A stretch of DNA of 19,531 bases, taken from positions 1-19,531 of the forward strand of contig CAYLNM010000080.1 of the NCBI GenBank assembly GCA_964385045.1. Direction: 5' to 3'. The stretch is from CAYLNM01 sp964385045 (GTDB taxonomy: Bacteria > Planctomycetota > Phycisphaerae > Phycisphaerales > SM1A02). Both the position numbers and the translations under genes were made by a program. Below, one piece after another: positions 13,385-19,531 of the stretch (the first letter of the stretch is position 1; each line of letters starts with the position of its first letter). The notes under the pieces were generated by a model. That model was not told the DNA's origin. It worked only from the letters and a program-made list of their open reading frames with translations, and ran no database searches.

Positions 13385-16300
13385 ATGACCACCGCTCCGT
13401 CCGGCCCCTCGTCCTCCGCCTCGCCGCCCGCCGACTCGTCCCCGGCGACCGGTTCCCCGGCCACGCTTCGGGTGGATCCGGAGGCCGAGCGATCGGCCCG
13501 GGCGCGGGCGCTCGCCGCACGGGTCCGCGGCGAGGTCCGCTTCGGCCGGCACGACCGGATGCTCTACGCGACCGACGCGAGCCTCTACCAGGTCGAGCCG
13601 CTGGGGGTGGTGGTCCCCGCGGACGCGGACGACGCGGTCGCGGCGGTGCGGGCCTGCGCCGAGCTCGGGCTCCCGGTGCTGCCGCGGGGCGGCGGCACGT
13701 CGCTCGCCGGTCAGTGCGTCAACCGGGCGGTGGTGCTCGACGTGTCGGCGGGACTGCGGGCCATCGACGAGGTCGACGTGGCCGCCGGGCGCTGCCGCGC
13801 CGGCGCGGGGCTGACTCTCGACGAGCTCAACCAGCGGCTCGCGGCGCAGGGCGTCTTCTTCGCCCCCGACCCGTCGACGGTGCGGCAGGCGGCGGTCGGC
13901 GGCTGCATCGGCAACAACGCGGCCGGCACGCGGTCGATTCGCTACGGACGGACGGCCGAGAACCTGCTCGGGGTCGACGTGGCCCTCGCCGACGGCACGC
14001 GGGTGCGGCTCGACGAGGGAGCGGCCGCGCGGGCTCTCGCGGCCGGCGCGGGACCGGACGATCCGGTCGTGCGCCTGACCGACGGCGTGCTGGCGGTGGT
14101 CGACCGACACGCGGAGCTCATCCGGGAGCGCTTCCCCCGCACGCTGCGGCGCAACGCGGGGTACGCCCTCGACATGATCCTCGCCCAGGCCGACCGCGCC
14201 CGGGCCGAGGGCCGCGATCCGCGGGAGACGGTCAACCTCGCCCACCTCGTCTGCGGCAGCGAGGGCACGCTCGCGGTGACGCTCGAGGCCGAGCTGCGGC
14301 TGCACCCGATCCCGGCCGCCAAGGGCCTCGCGGTGATCGGCTTCGACGACCTCGACGCGGCCATCGACTCGGTGACGTCGCTGCTCGAGCTCCGCCCCAG
14401 CGCGGTCGAGCTGCTCGACGACCTCATCATCGACCTCGCGCGGAAGAACATCGAGCAGCGGCGCTACGTCGAGCTCATGCCGCAGCCGACCGGCGGCGGC
14501 ACGCTCCGGGCGGTGCTCTACGTGGAGTTCTGGGAGCACGAGGCGGCGACGGTGCGCGACCGCTTCGAGGAGGTGCGGCGGGTGATGGCGGAGCGCGCGG
14601 CCACCGCGACCGTCGCCGTCTACGACGCCCCGGAGCCGATGGCCCAGGCCCTGAAGCTGCGGTCGGCGGGCGAGCCGCTGCTGCACGCGATCCCGGGCGC
14701 ACGGAAGCCGCTGGGCTTCGTCGAGGACAACGCGGTGCCGGTGGAGCGGCTCGGCGAGTTCGTGCGGCGGTTCCGCGGCATCGTCGAGCGGGAGGGCACG
14801 CGGGCGTCCTTCTACGCCCACGCCTCGGTCGGCGTGCTGCACGTGCGGCCGCTGCTGGACCTGCGGGACGAGGACGACCGCGCCCGCATGGAACGGATCG
14901 CGCTCCACGTGGCGGATCTCGCGCAGGAGCTCGGCGGCGTGATGTCCGGCGAGCACGGCGACGGGCGGGCGCGGGGGCCGCTGCTCGAGCGGTTCTACGG
15001 TCCCGAGCTGCTCGAGGCGTTCCGCGAGGTGAAGCGGCTCTTCGACCCCGAGGGACGGCTGAACCCCGGCAACATCGTCGACCCGCAGCCGATCGGCACC
15101 ATCCACGAGCACATCCGGGTGCGGCCGGACGGCGAGGACGTGGCGGTTCCGCCGGTGCCGACCTGGTTCGCCTACGCGGACGAGGGCGGCTTCGACCATG
15201 CGGTCGAGCTGTGCAACGGCGCAGGGGTCTGCCGCAAGCGGTCCGGCGGCACGATGTGTCCGTCGTACCGAGCGACGCAGGACGAACGGCACTCGACCCG
15301 CGGCCGCGGCAACGCCCTTCGGCTGGCGATCACCGGACAGCTCGGCGCGTCCGCGGCGGGGCCCGACGGGCGGCGGCGCCCGGAATGGGACGACGCGGAG
15401 ACGCTCGAGACGCTCGATCTCTGCCTCTCGTGCAAGGCGTGCGCGAGCGAGTGCCCGTCGAACGTCGACGTCGCGACCTACAAGGCCGAGTACCTCGCGC
15501 AGTCCTACGCGGCCCGCGGCCGGACGCCGCTGGCGGCGAAGGCCTTCGGCCGCGTCCGGGCGCTCAATCGCCTCGGGTCGGCCTTCGCGCCGCTGAGCAA
15601 CTGGGTGGCCGAGTCGCCCCCGGTACGGGCGGTGACGAACCGGATGCTGGGGCTCTCGCCGAAGCGCTCGCTGCCGCCGTTCGCGCGGTCGCTGTTCCGC
15701 CGGCTGCGGGCGACTTCGCCGCGGCCGAACGAGGGGCTGCCGGCCGATGCGCCGGCCGTCGTCCTCTACGCCGACTGCTTCAGCACCTACAACGAGCCCG
15801 AGATCGGCCTTGCCGCGGTGCGGCTGCTCAACGCCTTCGGCTATCGGGTCGTGCTGCCGCGGATCGGCTGCTGCGGACGCCCGCCGGTGTCGACCGGTCT
15901 GCTCGCCGAGGCGGCGCGGTGTCGCGACTCGGCCTCGCAGGTCCTGGCCGAGACGCTGGAACGGGAGGGCGCCGACGTGGTCCTCGTGCTCGAGCCGAGC
16001 TGCCTGAGCGCGATCCAGGACGAGTGGCGGGACCTGCGGGACCGCCCGGGAGGCGAGGTTCCGCACGCCACGCGGCTCGAGCGCCTGTCGGCGGCCAGCG
16101 CGTTGGTCGAGGACTTCCTTGCCACGCGGTGGACCGAGCATCCCCGCCGTCCCGCGTTCGCGCCGCCGGAGGGCCGCGTGCTGCTGCACGGTCACTGCCA
16201 CCAGAAGGCCCTCGGCGGGCTGGAGGCGGGGGCGGGCCTGCTGCGGCGGATCGCGGGCGACCGGCTGGAGGTGCTCGACTCGGGCTGCTGCGGCATGGCG

Positions 16301-16504
16301 GGGTCGTTCGGCTACGTCGAGCGGCGGTACGACGTCTCGATGGCGGTGGGGGAGGAGACGCTCTTCCCGCGGGTCCGGGCGATGGAGCCCGGGGACGTGC
16401 TGTGCGCCCCGGGGACGAGCTGCCGGCATCAGGTCCACGACGGGACCGGGCGGACCGCGGTGCACCCGGTGGCGTTCGCGGCGGGGCGGCTGAGGGCGGA
16501 CTGA
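13385..16504 (+). CDS. Fused FAD-binding/Fe-S oxidoreductase (YdiJ-type D-2-hydroxyacid dehydrogenase)
   Basis: This 1039-residue protein joins a GlcD-like flavin subunit to a GlcF-like iron-sulfur subunit. A PCMH-type FAD domain begins near residue 55, with PRGGGTSLAGQ at 100-110 and GGCIGNNAAGTRSIRYG. The FAD-oxidase C-terminal domain ends with SGEHGDGRARG. Fe-S cysteines follow at C610, C616 and C625, then a CxxCxxCxxxCP cluster (C680, C683, C686, C690). Two CCG domains come last, with C829/C830, C938 and C968/C969. The size and order match E. coli YdiJ, which oxidises D-2-hydroxyglutarate; D-lactate is another possible substrate. No membrane span is visible. The N-terminal 28 residues are Ser/Pro/Ala-rich. 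ATG 13385 lacks a Shine-Dalgarno but follows a -10-like TATCGT. It appears monocistronic. Confidence 0.92.
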   Translation: MTTAPSGPSSSASPPADSSPATGSPATLRVDPEAERSARARALAARVRGEVRFGRHDRMLYATDASLYQVEPLGVVVPADADDAVAAVRACAELGLPVLPRGGGTSLAGQCVNRAVVLDVSAGLRAIDEVDVAAGRCRAGAGLTLDELNQRLAAQGVFFAPDPSTVRQAAVGGCIGNNAAGTRSIRYGRTAENLLGVDVALADGTRVRLDEGAAARALAAGAGPDDPVVRLTDGVLAVVDRHAELIRERFPRTLRRNAGYALDMILAQADRARAEGRDPRETVNLAHLVCGSEGTLAVTLEAELRLHPIPAAKGLAVIGFDDLDAAIDSVTSLLELRPSAVELLDDLIIDLARKNIEQRRYVELMPQPTGGGTLRAVLYVEFWEHEAATVRDRFEEVRRVMAERAATATVAVYDAPEPMAQALKLRSAGEPLLHAIPGARKPLGFVEDNAVPVERLGEFVRRFRGIVEREGTRASFYAHASVGVLHVRPLLDLRDEDDRARMERIALHVADLAQELGGVMSGEHGDGRARGPLLERFYGPELLEAFREVKRLFDPEGRLNPGNIVDPQPIGTIHEHIRVRPDGEDVAVPPVPTWFAYADEGGFDHAVELCNGAGVCRKRSGGTMCPSYRATQDERHSTRGRGNALRLAITGQLGASAAGPDGRRRPEWDDAETLETLDLCLSCKACASECPSNVDVATYKAEYLAQSYAARGRTPLAAKAFGRVRALNRLGSAFAPLSNWVAESPPVRAVTNRMLGLSPKRSLPPFARSLFRRLRATSPRPNEGLPADAPAVVLYADCFSTYNEPEIGLAAVRLLNAFGYRVVLPRIGCCGRPPVSTGLLAEAARCRDSASQVLAETLEREGADVVLVLEPSCLSAIQDEWRDLRDRPGGEVPHATRLERLSAASALVEDFLATRWTEHPRRPAFAPPEGRVLLHGHCHQKALGGLEAGAGLLRRIAGDRLEVLDSGCCGMAGSFGYVERRYDVSMAVGEETLFPRVRAMEPGDVLCAPGTSCRHQVHDGTGRTAVHPVAFAAGRLRAD

Positions 16505-16594
16505 GCCGGGGCGGCGGCTGGATCGGACGTAAGTGAGTCGCAAGTGCCTGTCACGGCGATGCTTGCGGAATGTCGGTCGCGTCCGTGGCCGCCC

Positions 16595-16617
16595 CCGCGT
16601 CCACGGGGAGGACGCGG
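16595..16617 (+). terminator. GC hairpin between the oxidoreductase and argC
   Basis: CCGCGTCC (16595-16602) pairs perfectly with GGACGCGG (16610-16617) around a 7-nt loop, 90 bp after the oxidoreductase stop. There is no T-tract immediately after, so it could end that transcript or belong to argC control. Confidence 0.35.
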
Positions 16618-16630
16618 TCCCGGGCCGGTT

Positions 16631-16666
16631 TGCATAAATATGTGCATTGGTGCATACTCTTGCACC
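16631..16666 (+). promoter_or_regulatory. Paired TGCA dyads forming a candidate arg operator/promoter
   Basis: Two dyads abut the argC ATG at 16667. TGCATAAATATGTGCA (16631-16646) is an imperfect dyad, and GGTGCATACTCTTGCACC (16649-16666) has perfect 6-bp arms. TGCA recurs at 16631, 16643, 16651 and 16661. The block is strikingly A/T-rich for this genome. It also contains a TTGCAT (16630-16635) and a TACTCT (16655-16660) that could be -35 and -10 with a 19-bp spacer, placing the transcript start at or near the A of ATG. Repressor control of the arg genes is inferred from position and from the paired-box layout known for ArgR operators. Confidence 0.6.
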
Positions 16667-17896
16667 ATGAGCCGCCCGCTGTCGCCGTCCCCGCATCCCG
16701 GTCCCGCCTCCGGTCCGTCCGATCGCCGCCCCGACGCGGTCCGAGTGGTCGTGGTCGGGGCCGCGGGCCTCGCCGGGGGCGAGCTCCTCGAGCACCTCGC
16801 GGGTCATCCCGGCGTGCGCGTGGTCGGGCTCTTCGGCTCCGAGCGGATCGAGCCGGGGGCGGAGCCGGCGGTGGAGACGCTGCATCCCCGCCTCGCGGGA
16901 CGGGTCCACGGCCGGGTGGCCCGAAGCGACGTCGCGGCGATCGCCGCCACCGCCCCGGACGCGATCATGCTCGCCGTGCCCCACGGGGCGAGCGCGACCC
17001 TGGTGCCGGAGCTGCTCGCGGCGACGGACGCGGTGGTGCTGGATCTCTCGGGGACGTTCCGGCTCGGGACCGCGGAGCTCGCCGCCCGCCACTACGGCGT
17101 CGGCATCGATCCGACGCTCGCGGCCGAGGCGGTGTACGGCCTCGCGGAGCTCGCGCGGCACCGGCTCGCGGATCCCGTCTCGCCGCCGCGACTGATCGCG
17201 GTGCCGGGCTGCTACCCGACCGCGAGCGTCCTGCCGCTGCGGCCGCTCGCGGACGCCGGGCTTCTCGCTGGCGGTCGCTGCATGATCGCGGCCGCGAGCG
17301 GCGTCAGCGGGGCGGGGCGGGGGCCGAGCGAGCGGACGAGCTTCTGCAACGTGAGCTTCCAGCCGTACGGCGTGGGCACGCATCGCCACGCCCCCGAGAT
17401 CGCCGAGCACGGCCGCGCCCGGGTGTCGTTCGTGCCCCATCTCGCGGCCTGGGACCGCGGGATCCTCGCGACGATCCACGCCCCGCTCGTGCCGGGGACC
17501 ACCGCCGAGGACGTGCGCCGGCGGTGGCGGGATCGCGTCGCCTCGCCCTTCGTCCGCGTGCTGCCCGAGGGCGCGTGGCCGGCGATCGCGGACGTGCGGG
17601 GGACCAACCGCTGCGACCTCGCGGTGCACGTGGAGCCGGACGGCACCGCGGTCCTGGTGTCCGCGATCGACAACCTGCTCAAGGGCGCGGCGGGACAGGC
17701 GATCCAGTGCCTCAACGTGCGGTACGGCTTCGACGAGACCGCCGGGCTGCCGGGGGCGATGCGCTCCGTGCCGGCCATCGTGGAGGCCGGCGGGGCCGCG
17801 GCGGCGGCGACGGGCGAGGACGGCGTGGCGCCGGCACCGACGACCCCGGCGGCGGCCTCCGTCGCCGCTCCCGTTCCCGCGGGAGCCGCCTCGTGA
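16667..17896 (+). CDS. argC: N-acetyl-gamma-glutamyl-phosphate reductase
   Basis: ArgC reduces N-acetylglutamyl phosphate to the semialdehyde with NADPH, the third step of arginine synthesis. The 409-residue protein has the NADP-binding GAAGLAGGELLEHL from residue 31, the catalytic cysteine C182 in VPGCYPT, the GVSGAGRGPSE loop, the catalytic-His region THRHAPEI, and the closing DNLLKGAAGQAIQCLN. Residues 1-24 and the last 45 or so are Pro/Ala-rich and fall outside the family core. ATG 16667 is chosen because the operator-like dyads end directly before it and no Shine-Dalgarno is present, suggesting a leaderless message. The stop overlaps the argB GTG by four bases. Confidence 0.95.
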   Translation: MSRPLSPSPHPGPASGPSDRRPDAVRVVVVGAAGLAGGELLEHLAGHPGVRVVGLFGSERIEPGAEPAVETLHPRLAGRVHGRVARSDVAAIAATAPDAIMLAVPHGASATLVPELLAATDAVVLDLSGTFRLGTAELAARHYGVGIDPTLAAEAVYGLAELARHRLADPVSPPRLIAVPGCYPTASVLPLRPLADAGLLAGGRCMIAAASGVSGAGRGPSERTSFCNVSFQPYGVGTHRHAPEIAEHGRARVSFVPHLAAWDRGILATIHAPLVPGTTAEDVRRRWRDRVASPFVRVLPEGAWPAIADVRGTNRCDLAVHVEPDGTAVLVSAIDNLLKGAAGQAIQCLNVRYGFDETAGLPGAMRSVPAIVEAGGAAAAATGEDGVAPAPTTPAAASVAAPVPAGAAS

Positions 17897-18810
17897 CCGG
17901 CGAGATCACGGCGACGGGGGTGCTCGACCGCGCCCCCGCGACGCCCGCGACGTCCGCGACGTCCGCGACGTCCGCGCCCGGGGCCGCGTCGACCCCCGCG
18001 CCCGCCGTCGACGCCGCGGCCGTCCACGTCGTCAAGGTCGGCGGCGCCGCGATCGATGCCGGCCCCGCCGCGACCGCGCTGTGGTCGGCCCTCGCCGCCC
18101 GGCACGCGGCGCTGCGGGCGCGGGGCGGCGGACTCGTCCTCGTCCACGGCGGGGGGGCGGCGGTCGATCGCCGGCTCGCCGCCCTCGGCCGGTCGCCGCG
18201 CCGCGTGGGCGGCCTCCGGGTCACGAGCCCGGCCGACGCCGAGGAGGTCGTGGCGACGATCGGCGGTCTCGTCGCCGGCCGGCTCGCCGCCGCGCTCGCT
18301 GCGGCCGGCGCAGCGCCGGTGCGGCTCGACCTCGCCGACGGCGGGACGCTCTCCCTCGCGTGCCCCGACCCGGACGGGCTCGGCCGCGTCGGGCGACCGG
18401 TCGGCGGCGATCCGCGGCTGCTGCGCTCGCTGCTCGCGGGCGGCTGGCTGCCCGCGATCGCGTGCGTCGGCCGCGACGGGGACGGGTTCCTGAACGTGAA
18501 CGCCGACGACGCGGCGGCGGCGGTGGCCGCGGTCCTCGGCGCAGCCGAGCTCGTCCTGCTCACCGACGTGGCCGGGGTGCGGGACGGCGTCGGCGGGGGC
18601 GGCGACGTGATCGCGACGCTGGACGCCGGCCGGGCCGCGGCGCTCGAGGCGAGCGGCGTCGTCGCGGGCGGCATGGTGCCGAAGGTCCGCGCCGCCCTCG
18701 AGGCCGCCGCGGCCTCTGGCCGCCCGGTGCGCATCGCCTCGTGGGCCGAGCCCCGGTCGATCGACGGCGGCGGAACGGTGATCCTGCCGCCGGGGGCAGC
18801 CGCGCCATGA
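17893..18810 (+). CDS. argB: Acetylglutamate kinase
   Basis: ArgB phosphorylates N-acetylglutamate with ATP, the second step of arginine synthesis. The 305-residue protein shows the amino-acid-kinase signatures: K48 in VVKVGG, HGGG at 85-88, the GLRVTSPADAEEV substrate region, NVNADDAAAAVA, and VAGGMVPKV. The family core begins near residue 44; the first 43 residues are a Thr/Ala/Pro/Ser-rich extension with a 9-bp DNA repeat. The start is GTG 17893, with GGAG at 17882-17885 seven bases upstream and a 4-nt overlap with argC. GTG 17920 is a weaker alternative. It overlaps the downstream acetyltransferase by four bases, so the three genes are probably translationally coupled. Confidence 0.94.
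   Translation: MTGEITATGVLDRAPATPATSATSATSAPGAASTPAPAVDAAAVHVVKVGGAAIDAGPAATALWSALAARHAALRARGGGLVLVHGGGAAVDRRLAALGRSPRRVGGLRVTSPADAEEVVATIGGLVAGRLAAALAAAGAAPVRLDLADGGTLSLACPDPDGLGRVGRPVGGDPRLLRSLLAGGWLPAIACVGRDGDGFLNVNADDAAAAVAAVLGAAELVLLTDVAGVRDGVGGGGDVIATLDAGRAAALEASGVVAGGMVPKVRAALEAAAASGRPVRIASWAEPRSIDGGGTVILPPGAAAP
17938..17973 (+). repeat. Coding 9-bp tandem repeat, 4 units
   Basis: Four units of GCG-ACG-(C/T)CC encode Ala-Thr-Pro/Ser repeats at residues 16-27 of ArgB, within its non-conserved N-terminal extension. Confidence 0.85.
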
Positions 18811-19531
18811 CGTCGACCCGCGCCCCGATGGCGGCCCCGGCCGTCGCCCCGACCCCCGCGGCGGGTCCGATGCCCGCGACCCGCGCCGTCCCCGTCGCGC
18901 TCACCGTGGATCCCGCCATCGATCGCGCCGCGTCGCCCGCGGCGGCCGCCGCCACGCTCGCGGTCGAGGCCGAGCGGCTCGCCGCGTTCGCGGCCCGCGC
19001 GCCGGCCGCGCCTCGCGGGCCGTCCGCGTCGCCGCCCGCGGGCCTCGCGGTCCGCCCGGGCCGCCGCACCGACGTCCCGGCCGTCGCCCGCATCGTCCGG
19101 CACTGGGCACGGGCGGGGGAGAACCTGCCCCGCTCCGAGGCCGAGCTCGTCGCGGCGGCCGACGCGGGCGAGCTCGCGGTGGCCACGCGGGCCGGCCTCG
19201 CCGTCGCCTGCGCGATCCTCGCTCCGTACGACCCGCTGCTCGCCGAGATCCGGTCCGTCGGGACCGACCCCGCACGCCGCGGCGGCGGCGCCGGGTCCGC
19301 CGTCGTCCGCCATCTCGCCGTGACCGCCGCCCTCCGCGGGATCCGGACCGTCTTCGTGCTCACGCGCGCGCCGGGCTTCTTCGACCGGCTCGGCTTCGTG
19401 CGGACCACGATCGACACGCTGCCCGACAAGATCCGCCGCGACTGCCTGCGGTGCCCCCGCATCGACCGCTGCGACGAGATCGCGATGGTGCGGCCGCTCG
19501 CCCCGGCCCCCCCGGCCGCCCCGCCCACCCC
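18807..19531 (+). CDS. argA: ArgA-like short N-acetylglutamate synthase (GNAT), partial at right edge
   Basis: The frame starts at ATG 18807, overlapping argB by four bases, and is open to the window end (241 codons). Residues 1-79 are Ala/Pro-rich and probably disordered. A GNAT domain follows: LAVRPGRRTDVPAVARIV at its start, the acetyl-CoA pyrophosphate loop RRGGGAGSAVV near 158-167, and APGFFDRLGF near 188-197. The ending LPDKIRRDC, then CP, then CDEIAMVRPL carries C213, C216 and C222. This cysteine-rich end is typical of short ArgA-type GNATs that acetylate glutamate, without the kinase-like domain of classical ArgA. With argC and argB it would supply the first step of arginine synthesis. 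Function is inferred from motif and context; another amino-acid acetyltransferase is possible. Confidence 0.8.
   Translation, partial: MTSTRAPMAAPAVAPTPAAGPMPATRAVPVALTVDPAIDRAASPAAAAATLAVEAERLAAFAARAPAAPRGPSASPPAGLAVRPGRRTDVPAVARIVRHWARAGENLPRSEAELVAAADAGELAVATRAGLAVACAILAPYDPLLAEIRSVGTDPARRGGGAGSAVVRHLAVTAALRGIRTVFVLTRAPGFFDRLGFVRTTIDTLPDKIRRDCLRCPRIDRCDEIAMVRPLAPAPPAAPPT

Noticed and set aside
16631..16666. CRISPR-like or riboswitch reading of the repeated TGCA block
   Set aside because: Only four TGCA cores occur within 36 bp, with no spacers, and the block abuts the start codon. An operator/promoter explains it better.
16544..16666. Upstream in-frame ATG for argC at 16544
   Set aside because: It would place the A/T-rich dyads inside coding sequence and add 41 non-conserved residues; ATG 16667 fits the family better.
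13211..17629. A 1472-codon open frame on the minus strand
   Set aside because: It lies opposite the FAD/Fe-S oxidoreductase and argC, whose family motifs are unambiguous. Its translation is Arg/Gly/His-rich without domains: a GC-driven shadow frame.

Overview
The window is very GC-rich bacterial DNA, almost saturated with G or C at third codon positions. A secreted protein with a VPLPPA-type PEP-CTERM tail and an Arg-rich end, a glycine-pentad zinc-ribbon membrane protein and secreted thioredoxin-fold proteins together suggest a planctomycete, perhaps of the Phycisphaerae. That placement is inference. No rRNA, tRNA, CRISPR array, prophage or replication origin was seen.

Layout from left to right. 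A zinc-ribbon/pentad-repeat membrane protein runs off the left edge on the minus strand (1-759). A plus-strand HELLH metallopeptidase follows (1027-2343). A minus-strand hypothetical gene (2386-3129) has an IS630-family element (3180-4346) inserted 51 bp upstream of its start. The transposase has no stop of its own and reads out of the element through the flanking DNA to 2186. Two paralogous exported thioredoxin-fold proteins (4626-5879 and 6311-7411) end at a strong hairpin. An aldo/keto reductase (7688-8782) and a PEP-CTERM protein on the opposite strand (8902-9681) converge on a shared bidirectional terminator. A plus-strand cluster with 4-nt overlaps holds queD, a BaiN/HI0933-type flavoprotein and a DUF1569/DinB-like protein (10065-12474). 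The DNA glycosylase gene tag lies on the minus strand (12524-13162). It is divergent from a 1039-residue FAD plus Fe-S oxidoreductase of YdiJ type (13385-16504). The window closes with argC, argB and a short ArgA-like GNAT acetyltransferase (16667 to the right edge), again joined by 4-nt overlaps.

The arg genes would carry out the first three steps of arginine synthesis: N-acetylglutamate, then N-acetylglutamyl phosphate, then the semialdehyde. An AT-rich block of two adjacent TGCA-based dyads touches the argC start codon and is the clearest operator candidate here. The queD cluster joins a tRNA-modification enzyme to a flavoprotein and a putative metal-binding helical-bundle protein with no obvious shared pathway. 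The thioredoxin pair probably acts outside the cytoplasm.

No complete new defence or mobile system could be identified. The most interesting points are the uniform 16-unit pentad repeat, the transposase whose stop codon depends on its insertion site, the dyads at argC, and the low-complexity Ala/Pro tails at the gene junctions.
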